The translations under genes were made by a program, and so were the position numbers. A stretch of DNA of 64,000 nt. Source: Mesorhizobium sp. WSM3859 (GTDB taxonomy: Bacteria > Pseudomonadota > Alphaproteobacteria > Rhizobiales > Rhizobiaceae). The notes below the pieces were generated by a model, which saw only the letters and a program-made list of their open reading frames with translations, was not told where the DNA came from and ran no database searches. Location of the stretch: positions 310,001-374,000 of the forward strand of contig NZ_NSGG01000003.1 in NCBI RefSeq assembly GCF_002295065.1, in the 5' to 3' direction. This document shows positions 18,520 through 31,030 of this stretch, piece after piece. The stretch's first letter is position 1. Each line of letters begins with the position of its first letter.

Positions 18520-18921
18520 TTAGTTCAGATTGATGTCGCGGCTTGCCGACCGCATCGACACCGAGAAGCCGGCCAGCACGTCGAACAGCGCGATGATCAT
18601 CAGCGTGAAGAAGACGGAGTGCGCCGCGCCCTTCACCAGCAGGAACTCTACGAGGAAGGCGATGAAGACCAGCGTCGACAGAAGGTGATCCAGGATCGAG
18701 GCATTGGTCGTGCGCACCGATTTCGAGATCTCGACGAAGAGAAAGATCAGCCCGATCAGCACCATCAGGTCGCCGAGAGTCATCGAGAACACGCCGCCCG
18801 ACATCATGCGGAAGGAGAACATCTCGGTCATCCAGGGATCGTCGCCGCCGCCGAACAATCCGAGCAGGCCGAGATTGTAGAGGACAAAGGGCACGATCAG
18901 CAGCGGAACGGCACCGAACAT
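18520..18921 (-). CDS. Conserved integral membrane protein, function unknown
   Basis: This 133-residue protein has about four hydrophobic segments: the N-terminal GAVPLLIVPFVLYNLGLLGL, VLIGLIFLFVEI, LVFIAFLVEFLLV and VFFTLMIIALFDVLAG. The start at 18921 is chosen because TTGGAG precedes it. An upstream extension to 19002 reads as non-membrane sequence with no ribosome-binding site. I do not recognise a characterised family. It lies between a hydrolase gene and rpmF with no clear operon partner. Confidence 0.7.
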   Translation of the reverse strand: MFGAVPLLIVPFVLYNLGLLGLFGGGDDPWMTEMFSFRMMSGGVFSMTLGDLMVLIGLIFLFVEISKSVRTTNASILDHLLSTLVFIAFLVEFLLVKGAAHSVFFTLMIIALFDVLAGFSVSMRSASRDINLN

Positions 18922-19136
18922 CTGGGCGACTCCAATGGGGCACCCTTTTGTAAAATCCGCGGCAAGCGCGCCGTCAAGGTTTTTCGCCGCGGCGGCGAAC
19001 ACGCTGTAAGACCTAATGAAATAACGATGTCAGCTGGTTGACCGGCTGACATCGCGTCTCCTGCAGGCGCGATCTCTGAAAGAGCCACCCCATGCCGACT
19101 TCGGGGCAAGTCGGCGGACCGGCAGGGCGCCAAAAC

Positions 19137-19164
19137 AAAAAGACCGGCCAGAGGCCGGTCTTTT
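19137..19164 (-). terminator. Rho-independent terminator of rpmF
   Basis: AAAAAGACCGGCC pairs with GGCCGGTCTTTT over a three-base loop, 25 bp downstream of the rpmF stop. A T run follows on the minus strand. Confidence 0.85.
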
Positions 19165-19189
19165 GAAAGTCGTAAACCTTGGAAGCTTC

Positions 19190-19372
19190 TCAGCTTTCCT
19201 TCGGCTCCAGAACCTGGCGGCCGCGATACATGCCGGTCTTCAGGTCGATGTGGTGCGGGCGGCGCATTTCGCCGGAATTCTTGTCCTCGACATAGGTCGG
19301 GGCCTTGAGGGCGTCGGCGGAGCGGCGCATGCCGCGCTTCGACGGAGAGGTTTTTCTTTTTGGAACGGCCAT
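19190..19372 (-). CDS. rpmF: 50S ribosomal protein L32
   Basis: This 60-residue basic protein begins [18 protein letters not shown], the L32 signature, and continues through the conserved [16 protein letters not shown] segment. It is a component of the large ribosomal subunit. The version lacks the zinc-binding Cys pairs found in some L32 proteins, as usual in Alphaproteobacteria. It is flanked downstream by its own terminator and upstream by a short palindromic repeat. Confidence 0.97.
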   Translation of the reverse strand: MAVPKRKTSPSKRGMRRSADALKAPTYVEDKNSGEMRRPHHIDLKTGMYRGRQVLEPKES

Positions 19373-19580
19373 GGATATGCTCCACTACATGGTCAAAATG
19401 CCCCGGCAACCCTCGCGAAAGGGCCGCATCGAGGCCATAATCTGAGAAAGTCGGGTGCCTATACACGCCTTGCGCCGTTTTGGCCAGCGTTAGCCGCGAA
19501 TTTTTTTGAGCGGGCGCCGCTTCGCTTGGATCAGGATGCCGTTTCGTCGAAACGCCGTCCTTGTCCAGGTCTTCGTTGGA

Positions 19581-19625
19581 GCGTGATCTTTTCCGAAAAC
19601 CGGTTCCTACTTTTCGGGATCACGC
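19581..19625. repeat. Short palindromic intergenic element (GCGTGATC type)
   Basis: GCGTGATC at 19581-19588 pairs with GATCACGC at 19618-19625, and the inner TTTTCCGAAAA and TTTTCGG stretches extend the hairpin. From memory, related hairpins are abundant in rhizobial genomes. It sits 2 bp beyond the mtgA stop and may act as its 3' hairpin. Confidence 0.7.
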
Positions 19626-19627
19626 CC

Positions 19628-20335
19628 CTAATCAAGACAACCGACATAGGCGCCGGACCGGCTGGCGCGGCGCTCGATCAAGCTCGCAAGACGTCTCAGT
19701 CCCGGCCCCGGCTTGGCCGGATTGCGCGCGATCGGGTTGGGCAGGCTGACGGCCAGCAGCGCCGCCTGCCTTCGCGACAACTGCTTGGCCGAGACGCCAA
19801 AATGATGCCGCGCGGCGGCCTCGATGCCGTAGATGCCCGGCCCCCATTCGGCGATGTTGAGATAGATCTCCATGATGCGCCGCTTCGACATCACCGCGTC
19901 GAAATAGACGGCCAAAGGCAGCTCGACCACCTTGCGCACGCTGCCAAGCGGCCGCGACCACAGGAAAAGGTTCTTCACCGTCTGCATGGTGATGGTGGAG
20001 GCGCCGCGCGTCGCTTCGCCGGCCAGCGCGTCGTCGACCACGCCGCGCAATTCGCCCAGATCGACGCCGCGATGGAAGCAGAATTGACCGTCCTCCGACA
20101 TGATCACCGAATGCGCCAGCACCGGCGCCACGTCATCGATCGAGACCCAGCGCCGGTCGTAGCCGGAGAATGTCGCGAGGTCCTTCAGCATCAGCGTCGA
20201 GACAGGGTGCACGAAGGACGGCAGGTACAGGAAGGTGAGCACGACCGGGATGGCCGCCAGCACGAGCGCGACGACCAGGCAGCGCCGGCCGATGCGCCTC
20301 AGACTGGCGCGGCTCAGGCGCCGCGACCGCGCCAT
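19628..20335 (-). CDS. mtgA: Monofunctional biosynthetic peptidoglycan transglycosylase
   Basis: This 235-residue glycosyltransferase family 51 enzyme polymerises lipid II into glycan chains in the periplasm. A single N-terminal membrane segment ([20 protein letters not shown]) is followed by the GT51 motifs [14 protein letters not shown] (catalytic Glu), [30 protein letters not shown] and [11 protein letters not shown]. No transpeptidase domain follows, which defines MtgA. The start at 20335 (MARSRRLS) has GAGGGG upstream and gives the family length. Longer starts at 20410 and 20434 would overlap the divergent ispA region. Confidence 0.93.
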   Translation of the reverse strand: MARSRRLSRASLRRIGRRCLVVALVLAAIPVVLTFLYLPSFVHPVSTLMLKDLATFSGYDRRWVSIDDVAPVLAHSVIMSEDGQFCFHRGVDLGELRGVVDDALAGEATRGASTITMQTVKNLFLWSRPLGSVRKVVELPLAVYFDAVMSKRRIMEIYLNIAEWGPGIYGIEAAARHHFGVSAKQLSRRQAALLAVSLPNPIARNPAKPGPGLRRLASLIERRASRSGAYVGCLD

Positions 20336-20463
20336 GTCCAGCCCCTCGCTTCCATCTTCGACGATCGGTTCCGTCAAGCCGTCCCACCCGTGCCTCGCCC
20401 TCTCCGGCATAAAGGCGCGCGCCTGCTTGCGCAATGTCTGAGTGTCGGCTACCGCTCCCGGCC

Positions 20464-21381
20464 ATGGGCAAAGACGACCAGATCGCCTTCGAAACCGCGC
20501 TTTTGATGCGCGCCGCCGCCGTCGAGACCGAGCTGCGCCGGATTCTCGACGCGCGTCCGCTCACCAGTGAGATCGCGCGGCCCGAGCGCCTGATGGCGGC
20601 CATGCGGCATGGCGTGCTCAATGGCGGCAAACGGCTGCGGCCTTTTCTGGTCATGGAAAGCGCCGCGCTGTTTTCCGCCGATAACGACGCGGCGCTGCGC
20701 GTCGCCGCGGCGCTGGAATGCGTGCATTGCTATTCGCTGATCCATGACGACCTGCCGGCGATGGACGACGACGATTTGCGGCGCGGCCAGCCGACGGTGC
20801 ACAAGGCCTTCGACGAAGCCACAGCGATTCTCGCCGGCGACGCGCTGCTGACTTTGGCTTTCGACATCATCGCCGACGAGGCGACGGCCTTGCCTGCCGA
20901 CCGTAGGGTGGCGCTCGTGCTGGCGCTCTCGCGTGCGGCCGGCGCCGGCGGCATGGTCGGCGGCCAGATGTTCGATCTCGAAGCCGAGCGCAAACGGCCG
21001 GACGAGGCGGGCGTTATCACGTTGCAGGCCATGAAGACCGGCGCGCTGATCCGCTTCGCCTGCGAGGCCGGCGCGATCGTCGCCGGCGCGCCGCCCGCCG
21101 ACCGCGAGCGGCTGGCCGAATTCGGCTCGGCGATCGGGCTTGCCTTCCAGCTTGCCGACGACCTGCTCGACCTGACGGCCGACGCAAAGCAGATGGGCAA
21201 GGCGACGAACAAGGACGCCGCCGCCGGCAAGGCCACGCTTGCCGCGCTGCACGGACCCGACTGGGCGCGCGGCCAGTTGCACGGCCTGATCGACCAGGCG
21301 CATGCGCTGCTCGAGCCTTATGGAGAGCAGGCGGAGTTGCTCAAGGAAGCCGCGACTTTTGTGGCGACGCGCAATAACTGA
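20464..21381 (+). CDS. ispA: Farnesyl diphosphate synthase (polyprenyl synthetase)
   Basis: This 305-residue short-chain trans-prenyltransferase condenses isopentenyl diphosphate with allylic diphosphates to give farnesyl diphosphate. The first Asp-rich motif [19 protein letters not shown] starts at about residue 90 (Asp95), and the second is FQLADDLLD (Asp232). The residues before the first motif are typical of bacterial farnesyl synthases. An in-frame ATG at 20434 is possible, but neither start has a strong ribosome-binding site. It is divergent from mtgA. IspG of the same pathway is encoded at 27889. Confidence 0.93.
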   Translation: MGKDDQIAFETALLMRAAAVETELRRILDARPLTSEIARPERLMAAMRHGVLNGGKRLRPFLVMESAALFSADNDAALRVAAALECVHCYSLIHDDLPAMDDDDLRRGQPTVHKAFDEATAILAGDALLTLAFDIIADEATALPADRRVALVLALSRAAGAGGMVGGQMFDLEAERKRPDEAGVITLQAMKTGALIRFACEAGAIVAGAPPADRERLAEFGSAIGLAFQLADDLLDLTADAKQMGKATNKDAAAGKATLAALHGPDWARGQLHGLIDQAHALLEPYGEQAELLKEAATFVATRNN

Positions 21382-21412
21382 AGACGTGGGTATTAGCCGA
21401 GCCGAACCGGTT

Positions 21413-22306
21413 TCACAGTTTTGCCTTGGCGAAAATGCCCGACGCCCATTCCAGGAACACACGCAGTCGCGGCGCGAGCTGGCGGTTCTGCGCATAGAGC
21501 GCCGAGAGCGGCGTCGGCGTTGGTGGAAAATCCCCCAGAACCTCGACCAGCGTCCCCTCCGTGAGGTCCTTTTCCAGCCGGTAGCGTGGCGCTTGCAGAA
21601 GCCCGAGACCGAGGCGCGCCAGCGCGACGGCGGTGTCGGAATTATTCACACGCAGCCGGCCGGGCAACGTGACCTGACGCACCGTTGAGCCGATCGTGAA
21701 CTCCAGCGGCAGGACCTCGCCCGTGCGCGAGGAGACGAACCCGACCGCCTGATGGCCGTCCAGCGCTTCCGGTGAGGCCGGCATCCCATGCCGCTTCAGA
21801 TAGCTCGGGCTCGCGCAGGTGATCTCGCTAATCATCGCCAGGCGTCGCATGATCATGCCGCTGTCCTGCGGTTCACCGGCGCGGATCACGCAATCGACGC
21901 CTTCGCGCACCAGGTCGACCAGCCGGTCACCCTGGCCGATATGCAGGCCGATCTCGGGATATCGTTCGAGGAAGGCGGGTAGTTCCGGCAAAAGGAAGCG
22001 CTGCGTGATCAGCGGATGCGCATCGATGCGCAATAGACCTCGCGGTTCGGCGCTGCGGAACCCGGCCTCGGCATCCTCCACCTCGCCAAGGATGAAAAGG
22101 CAGCGCTCGTAGTAGGCCTGCCCGTCGAGCGTCGTGGCGACATGGCGCGTGGTGCGGTCCAGCAGCCTTGTCCCCAGATGCTCCTCCAGTTGCTGGATCG
22201 CTTCGGTCGCGGTCGATCGCGGCAGGCCGAGATCGGCCGCGGCCGCGGTGAAATTGCGCCGCTCCACCACGCGGACGAACAGCCGCATCCTGTCCAATCG
22301 ATCCAT
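21413..22306 (-). CDS. LysR family transcriptional regulator
   Basis: This 297-residue protein has an N-terminal LysR winged helix (RMRLFVRVVERRNFTAAAADL, then LPRSTATEAIQQLEEHLG) and a C-terminal effector domain. It belongs to the group whose helix 1 begins MDRLDRMRLFVRVVE, which commonly regulates adjacent short-chain dehydrogenase genes. It is divergent from an SDR-SDR-tautomerase operon with 106 bp between starts, so that operon is the probable target. The effector is unknown. Confidence 0.92.
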   Translation of the reverse strand: MDRLDRMRLFVRVVERRNFTAAAADLGLPRSTATEAIQQLEEHLGTRLLDRTTRHVATTLDGQAYYERCLFILGEVEDAEAGFRSAEPRGLLRIDAHPLITQRFLLPELPAFLERYPEIGLHIGQGDRLVDLVREGVDCVIRAGEPQDSGMIMRRLAMISEITCASPSYLKRHGMPASPEALDGHQAVGFVSSRTGEVLPLEFTIGSTVRQVTLPGRLRVNNSDTAVALARLGLGLLQAPRYRLEKDLTEGTLVEVLGDFPPTPTPLSALYAQNRQLAPRLRVFLEWASGIFAKAKL

Positions 22307-22412
22307 GGGCTGATTGTTCGCTCCATCCGAATGCTGCTGTCAATACCAGGGCGATTATCCGGAAGGCGGGACAATCTATATCCGCTTCACAACAAACGAA
22401 CGGAGACCGATC

Positions 22413-23147
22413 ATGCACAAGACAAGAACCGCGATCGTGACAGGCGCATCGAGAGGCATCGGCGCCGCGATCGCCAAGCGGCTCGCCCGGGACGAGATCG
22501 CCGTCATCGTCAATTATGCGCGCGGCAAAGACGCGGCCGGCGAGGTCGTCTCGGCCATAGAGGCCGCCGGCGGCGCCGCTCTCGCGGTGCAGGCCGATAT
22601 CGGCGAACCGACTGGCATGGCCACCTTGTTCGACGCGGCCGAAAAGGCCTTTGGCAAGGCCGACATCCTCATCAACAATGCCGGCATGATGCAGCTGTCG
22701 GCGATCGCCGACACCGACGACGCTGCATTCGAACGCCAGCTCGCCATCAATCTCGGCGGCACATTCCGCGGCATGCGTGAAGCTGCAAGGCGATTGAACG
22801 ATGGCGGCCGCATCATCAATTTTTCTTCAAGTGTCGTGGGCTTCTACCAGCCGGCCTACGGCGTCTATGCCGCGACCAAGGCCGGCGTCGAGGCCATGAC
22901 GCATATCCTTGCCAAGGAGCTCGGCCCGCGCCGCATCACGGTCAATGCCGTCGCGCCCGGCCCGGTCGACACCGAACTCTTCACCGACGGCAAGAGCGCC
23001 GCGCAGATCGAGGCGATCACAAGGCTCATCCCGCTCGGCCGCCTCGGCCAGCCCGACGATATCGGCGGGCTCGTCGCCTTCCTAGCCGGTCCGGACAGCC
23101 ACTGGGTCAACGGTCAGACCATCCGCGCCAATGGCGGCGCTATCTGA
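22413..23147 (+). CDS. SDR family oxidoreductase
   Basis: This 244-residue classical short-chain dehydrogenase has the cofactor motif TGASRGIG near the N terminus, NNAG (INNAGMMQL), a Ser in FSSSVVG and the catalytic YGVYAATKAG (Tyr-xxx-Lys), then PGPVDTELF. It resembles 3-oxoacyl-ACP-reductase-type SDRs. The ATG at 22413 has CGGAGA upstream. It is the first gene of a three-gene run (gaps 11 and 13 bp) divergent from a LysR regulator. The substrate is not inferable. Confidence 0.92.
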   Translation: MHKTRTAIVTGASRGIGAAIAKRLARDEIAVIVNYARGKDAAGEVVSAIEAAGGAALAVQADIGEPTGMATLFDAAEKAFGKADILINNAGMMQLSAIADTDDAAFERQLAINLGGTFRGMREAARRLNDGGRIINFSSSVVGFYQPAYGVYAATKAGVEAMTHILAKELGPRRITVNAVAPGPVDTELFTDGKSAAQIEAITRLIPLGRLGQPDDIGGLVAFLAGPDSHWVNGQTIRANGGAI

Positions 23148-23158
23148 GGAAGGCGGTC

Positions 23159-24065
23159 ATGCAGCGGACAATTCTCATCACCGGCGCATCGAGCGGTTTT
23201 GGCGCGATGACGGCGAAGGCGCTCGCCAGGGTCGGCCACCGGGTCTATGCCTCGATGCGCGATCCGCAAGCGCGTGGAGGCGCCGCCGCGGCCGAGATCG
23301 AAAGACTAGCCCGCGACGAGAACCTGGCGATCCGCGCCATCGCGCTCGACGTGCTGTCGGAACCGTCGATCGAGGCGGCCGTGGAAACCATCCTCGCGGA
23401 AGCCGGCCGCATCGACGTCGTTATCCACAATGCCGGCCACATGGTGTTCGGACCTGTCGAAGCCTTCACGCCGGAACAGCTGGCGCAGCTCTACGACGTC
23501 AATGTGCTTGGCACCCAGCGCGTCAACCGGGCCGTCCTTCCCGGCATGCGCTCGCTTGGCCGGGCCTTGATGATATGGGTTGGATCGAGCAGCACGCGCG
23601 GCGGCACGCCGCCATTCCTCGCGCCGTATTTCGCCGCCAAGGCGGGCATGGATGCGCTGGCGCAGAGCTACGCGCTGGAGCTTGCCCGTTTCGGCATCGA
23701 GACGAGCATCGTCGTGCCGGGCGCCTTCACCAAGGGCACCGAGCATTTCGCCCATTCCGGCAAGCCGGCCGACACCGAACGCGCCGCGGCCTATTGGTCC
23801 GGCCCTTGCGCCGGCGCGGATGAGCAGGCGTTAAAAGGTCTTGCCCGGCCTGGAGCCCGCCGATGCCGATCCCGCGAAAGTCGCCGAGGCCATCGTCGAT
23901 CTCGTGGCGATGCCGCATGGCCGCCGCCCGTTCCGCGTCCATATCGACCCGTCCGATGACGGTGCGGCCATCGTCAACGGCGTCGCCGACCGCGTCCGCG
24001 CCCAGCTCCTTGAGCGCATCGGACTTGCCGACCTCCTTCGTCCAAAGCCCTGCAACCCAACCTGA
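23159..24065 (+). pseudogene. SDR family oxidoreductase with frameshift near the 3' end
   Basis: The first 230 or so residues are a normal classical SDR: TGASSGFG, HNAGHM, a Ser in WVGSSSTRG, YFAAKAG and PGAFTKGTEHF. At about 23844 the frame breaks. The family-like C terminus (GLEPADADPAKVAEAIVDL then MPHGRRPFRVHIDPSDDG) continues in the next frame to a stop at 24063-24065. Removing one C from the CCC run at 23844-23846 restores a continuous protein of about 301 residues. The uncorrected frame ends at 23959 with an Arg-rich tail. It may be a recent mutation or a sequencing error. Confidence 0.82.
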
Positions 24066-24078
24066 AAGGAACCTGGAA

Positions 24079-24291
24079 ATGCCCTTTGCCAACTTCAAGA
24101 TGCCGCAAGCCGCTCTCACGAAGGCCCAAAAAGAGGACCTGGTCCACAAGACCACGCAGATGTTCGTCGACTATTTCGGCGAAGGTGTGCGTCCGAACAC
24201 GATGGTGCTGATCGAGGAGGTTCCCGACGGGGGCTATGGCCGCGCCGACGAGGTCTTCGTCATTCCCGACGCCTATCGGGCCAAAGGATAG
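24079..24291 (+). CDS. Tautomerase superfamily protein (4-oxalocrotonate tautomerase-like)
   Basis: This 70-residue protein starts Met-Pro (MPFANFKMP), so that removal of Met exposes the N-terminal catalytic Pro of the tautomerase superfamily. ALTKAQKEDLVHKTTQMFVDYFGEG and MVLIEEVPDGGYGRAD match the small 4-oxalocrotonate tautomerase fold. AAGGAACCTGGAA upstream provides a ribosome-binding site. It lies 13 bp after the frameshifted SDR gene and closes the operon divergent from the LysR regulator. The substrate is unknown. Confidence 0.88.
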   Translation: MPFANFKMPQAALTKAQKEDLVHKTTQMFVDYFGEGVRPNTMVLIEEVPDGGYGRADEVFVIPDAYRAKG

Positions 24292-24444
24292 GGTGGTCTG
24301 AATTGACCAAAAGCGGGCCGCTTGCAGAGCGACCCGCCCGACCTGATCCGTCAGCGCAGGGGGATCTCGCCCACCAACGAAATCTTAATGTAAATCAAGC
24401 GTAATCCCGACCATTAAAATTGTGCGTATGTGTTGGGGTTGCGC

Positions 24445-26778
<2,334 letters not shown>

Positions 26779-26834
26779 GCGTTTCGCCGAACGAGGGCGG
26801 CTCTCGATAAGGATCGACTGCCGAGTTCCCGCCA

Positions 26835-26990
26835 ACCCCCCTCTGGCCTGCCGGCCATCTCCCCCGCAAGGGGGGAGATTGGCAGTTTCGGCGCCTCGCT
26901 CAGTCCTGCGACGTTGGCGATTGGCGAAGGCCGGCGCGACGTCTGATCTCCCCCCTTGCGGGGGAGATGGCCGGCAGGACAGAGGGGGGT
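26835..26990. repeat. Nested palindromic element between convergent genes, copy B
   Basis: The 45-bp arms at 26835-26879 and 26946-26990 are complementary with a single mismatch, separated by 66 bp. Within each arm is a second hairpin (ATCTCCCCC/GGGGGAGAT). The element fills the gap between the histidine kinase and the convergent transglycosylase. Confidence 0.9.
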
Positions 26991-27023
26991 GCTGTCCCGC
27001 CGACGTTTCTTTCCGGCCTACTG

Positions 27024-27884
27024 CTATCGGTTGCGCATCACCACGCAGGCACCGCCGACGCTTTGCAGCTTGTCGCAGATGCCGTTGGCCTCGCCGCGCG
27101 AGTCGGCGCCGATCCTGACCGCGTAGATGCCGCGTCGGCCGATCGGCGTGCGCACCCGGCTGACCACCGGGTCATGGCTGGCGAGCAGCGCCGGGAACCG
27201 GCCTTTGACTCTCAGCCATTGGCCGATCGCCGCCGAGCGGCGGAAATTGCCCGCCACCTGCACGCCCCACGGCTTGACGTTGATCGAGGCCATGGCGACG
27301 GTCCGCGACATGATCACCGGCAGCCTGCGGCAGGCGACCGCAAAGCTCATCTTGGGGTCGAGCGGCTCGACGGTGCCGGCGTAAGATTTGTCCGAGAATT
27401 TGTCGACGGGTTCGCCCATGATGTCGAAGACATAGCTTTCCGTCTCCATCGGCAGGAAGCCGCCGGAATCCAGCCAACGCGACACACGGTTCTCGCCGGC
27501 ATTGTAGGCCGCCGCCGCGAGGCCGAGATTGCCGTAGCCTGCCTTCATCTCGGCGAGATATTTCGCCGAGGCGGGAAGCGCCTGCTCGATGTCGAAGGAA
27601 TTGGCCAGGCCGCGCATCTTGGCGGTGCCGGGCATGAATTGCGCGATGCCTTCGGCGCCGACCGGGCTCACCGCGTTCGGATCGAAGCGGCTTTCCTTCC
27701 AGATCAGCCTGGCGAAGAAATCCTTGGGCAGGCCATTCTGCTGGGCCTGGGCTTCGATCAGATCGCAGACACGGTTGATCAACCGCTTGGCAGCCGATTT
27801 CGAGTGCGGCGGGTCGGCGGACGCGCCTGCCACCCAACTCAGGCTGCAAAGCAAGGCCAGGGCGACCGTGAGGAAACGGTGCAT
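27024..27884 (-). CDS. Lytic transglycosylase (SLT domain) with SPOR-like C terminus
   Basis: This 286-residue exported enzyme cleaves peptidoglycan glycan strands to anhydromuropeptides. It has a signal peptide (RFLTVALALLCSLSWVAGASA), then the goose-lysozyme-like SLT core IWKESRFDPNAVSP with the catalytic Glu, GAEGIAQFMPGTA and LGLAAAAYNAGENRV. The last 60 residues (IYAVRIGADSRGEANGICDK) resemble a SPOR-type peptidoglycan-binding fold. The start ATG at 27884 lies 4 bp after the ispG stop on the same strand, suggesting co-transcription. The natural role is probably cell-wall remodelling. Confidence 0.9.
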   Translation of the reverse strand: MHRFLTVALALLCSLSWVAGASADPPHSKSAAKRLINRVCDLIEAQAQQNGLPKDFFARLIWKESRFDPNAVSPVGAEGIAQFMPGTAKMRGLANSFDIEQALPASAKYLAEMKAGYGNLGLAAAAYNAGENRVSRWLDSGGFLPMETESYVFDIMGEPVDKFSDKSYAGTVEPLDPKMSFAVACRRLPVIMSRTVAMASINVKPWGVQVAGNFRRSAAIGQWLRVKGRFPALLASHDPVVSRVRTPIGRRGIYAVRIGADSRGEANGICDKLQSVGGACVVMRNR

Positions 27885-27888
27885 CGGC

Positions 27889-29154
<1,266 letters not shown>

Positions 29155-29394
29155 CTGAAAGTTCCGGGCATGAGGTGGCGGAGCAAAGATGGCTTGTCAA
29201 TGGCAAGCGGCCGCAAGGCCTGCAAATCGATCCACCTGCGATCAGCGGCCACAGGGCTCATGCAAAAGCCTTGGGCCGCAAGATCTACGCAAAAATGATC
29301 AGATGATTCAGTTAAAGACAACAGGCCGGTGGCATTTCTTGCCACCGGTAGGTTGGCACCGCGGCGGGAGCGGTGATGCTGCCTTAAAGGATGC

Positions 29395-29574
29395 TCAGTG
29401 CGAGGTCGGTTTCCCTTTCAGCTTTTCAATCTCGTCCTTGATTGCCAGCTTGCGTCGCTTGAGATTCACGATTTCGAGGTCGTCCACCGAAGGATGGTTC
29501 ATGGCGTCGATAAGCTCACGCTCGATATCACCGTGTTTCCGCTGCAACTCATCAAGATGGGATGCAAGAGACAT
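29395..29574 (-). CDS. DUF465 (YdcH-type) small protein
   Basis: This 59-residue protein reads MSLASHLDELQRKHGDIE and continues through ALDA-like helix residues to LEIVNLKRRKLAIKDEIEKL. It is a short antiparallel helical hairpin of the DUF465 family. GGGAGAACCA precedes the ATG at 29574. A second DUF465 gene lies divergently at 29816, 241 bp away. Members are conserved in Proteobacteria and of unknown function; the coiled-coil character suggests dimerisation. Confidence 0.88.
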   Translation of the reverse strand: MSLASHLDELQRKHGDIERELIDAMNHPSVDDLEIVNLKRRKLAIKDEIEKLKGKPTSH

Positions 29575-29815
29575 GATTGGTTCTCCCTTTCATGGTTTCC
29601 TCGATTGCAGCCGTCGCAGGCACGTCCACCGCAGGTTGAGACTGTGACGGCACAATGACACTTTGCCACCAACCGATCTCGATGTCGAATGACACGTGGT
29701 AGCATTCCACGACAAAGTGAAATGTGATAAGGGCTGCGCGCCGGTCACAGACAGAAACCCGACCGGCCCCGCCCAGACAGCCCGATTGGGCGACGCATAC
29801 GCAAAACGGTAGATA

Positions 29816-30019
29816 ATGTCCGAACAGGAACAGGCTGAAATACGCCTCGAATATTCCCGGCTCAAACAGGAACACGCCGATTTCGACGCCGCCATCAACG
29901 CGATGATCGCCACCGGTTGTGATCCGCTTCAGATCCAGCGCATGAAGAAGAAGAAGCTGATGCTGAAGGACCGGCTGTCGGCGCTGGAAGACCGCATCAT
30001 TCCCGACATCATCGCCTAA
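29816..30019 (+). CDS. DUF465 (YdcH-type) small protein
   Basis: This 67-residue helical protein contains RLEYSRLKQEHADFDAAINA then DPLQIQRMKKKKLMLKDRLS, the DUF465 helical-hairpin pattern with a basic KKKK turn-proximal run. It is divergent from the paralogue at 29395-29574. The stop codon (TAA, 30017-30019) is immediately followed by RIME-like repeat copy 2. The function is unknown. The intervening 241 bp presumably holds both promoters, but no clear operator is visible. Confidence 0.9.
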   Translation: MSEQEQAEIRLEYSRLKQEHADFDAAINAMIATGCDPLQIQRMKKKKLMLKDRLSALEDRIIPDIIA

Positions 30020-30160
30020 GGCGTGTCGATATTCAGGTGAGGCCGGCCTGCGAATGGCGGCTTCCTGCGCTTCCGGTGCTCACGTACCTCAAGTACGCTC
30101 CGCTCCGGTTCTCGGAAGCCACCATTCTCGGCTCGGCCTGACCTGAATCTCAACACGCCT
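30020..30160. repeat. RIME-like inverted-repeat element, copy 2
   Basis: It starts at the base after the DUF465 stop. The outer arms are GGCGTGTCGATATTCAGGTG and CACCTGAAT-like complement ending CAACACGCC, nearly perfectly paired. The inner hairpin is CGTAC-CTCAA-GTACG flanked by CTTCC/GGAAG. It is the most symmetric of the three copies and lies between convergent genes. Confidence 0.88.
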
Positions 30161-30185
30161 TGGATCGATAACCGGTTCAACGCCG

Positions 30186-30986
30186 TCACGAGATCGAAAG
30201 CCGGGCGGCGCGCTCGCGCAGCAGCGCGACCAGTTCGCCTGTCCGCGCGTCCGATGTGTCGATCGGCACCACAAGGCACATCGTCGCCTCGACCTTGCCA
30301 GGCGCCGAGAACACGGGCGCTGCCAGGCATTTGGTGTAGGCGTCGACAAGGCCCGACGTGACGCAATAGCCGGTGACGCGTGCCCGAGCGATGTCGTCGA
30401 TGAAGTCGTCGAGCTCGATCTTGCGGCCGTCCGGCAGCACGAGATCGTCTTCCGTGACCATTGCTTCGATCCGGCTGCGGTCGAGGCCCGCAAGCAGCAG
30501 CCGGCCGGAAGCCGTCCAGGGCAGCGGGATCTGCAGGCCGGTGGCCGAGCTGATGCGGAAGGGCCTCGTGCCCGGGCTGGAATGGACGATCGTATAGCGG
30601 CCGCTCTGCAGCATGCAAAGCTCCGACGTCTCGCCGGTCTCGCGCGACAGCGTGTCGACCTCCTGGCGGCCTCGCCTGAGCAGGTCGTTGCCGCGCATAT
30701 AAGCCATCCCGTAGAGATAGAGCTTCTTGCCGAAATAGACGCGATTGCCGTCGCCGGCCATTTCCAGGAGCCCGGCTTCGACCAGCTCGCGCACCAGCGT
30801 GTAGGTGGTCGAGCGTGGCGCGCCCAGACCCTTGGCCAGCTCGCCGATGCCGATCGCCCGCTGGTTGGCGTGCAGGAATTCCAGGATGTTCAGAACCCTG
30901 TTGAGGCCCTTTTCGCGCGAGACGGCCGGCCGCTCCTCCTGCGGGGCTTCCGCCGCCCAGCCGCTCATCGTTTCACCATCTTGCAT
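30186..30986 (-). CDS. IclR family transcriptional regulator
   Basis: This 266-residue protein has a winged helix in residues 25-85 (LNRVLNILEFLHANQRAIGI, GAPRSTTYTLVRELVEAGL) and an IclR effector domain (SELCMLQSGRYTIVHS, PLPWTASGRLLLAGL, YCVTSGLVDAYTKCLAAPVF). IclR proteins respond to small carboxylates or aromatics. It is divergent from an ABC importer operon at 31109 with palindromic sites between, so it most likely controls that operon and itself. The ligand is probably a metabolite of the imported compound, which is inference. Confidence 0.93.
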   Translation of the reverse strand: MQDGETMSGWAAEAPQEERPAVSREKGLNRVLNILEFLHANQRAIGIGELAKGLGAPRSTTYTLVRELVEAGLLEMAGDGNRVYFGKKLYLYGMAYMRGNDLLRRGRQEVDTLSRETGETSELCMLQSGRYTIVHSSPGTRPFRISSATGLQIPLPWTASGRLLLAGLDRSRIEAMVTEDDLVLPDGRKIELDDFIDDIARARVTGYCVTSGLVDAYTKCLAAPVFSAPGKVEATMCLVVPIDTSDARTGELVALLRERAARLSIS

Positions 30987-31030
30987 TGTCGATTCCTGAT
31001 GCTAGTATCTGTCTTGTACAGGATACACAC

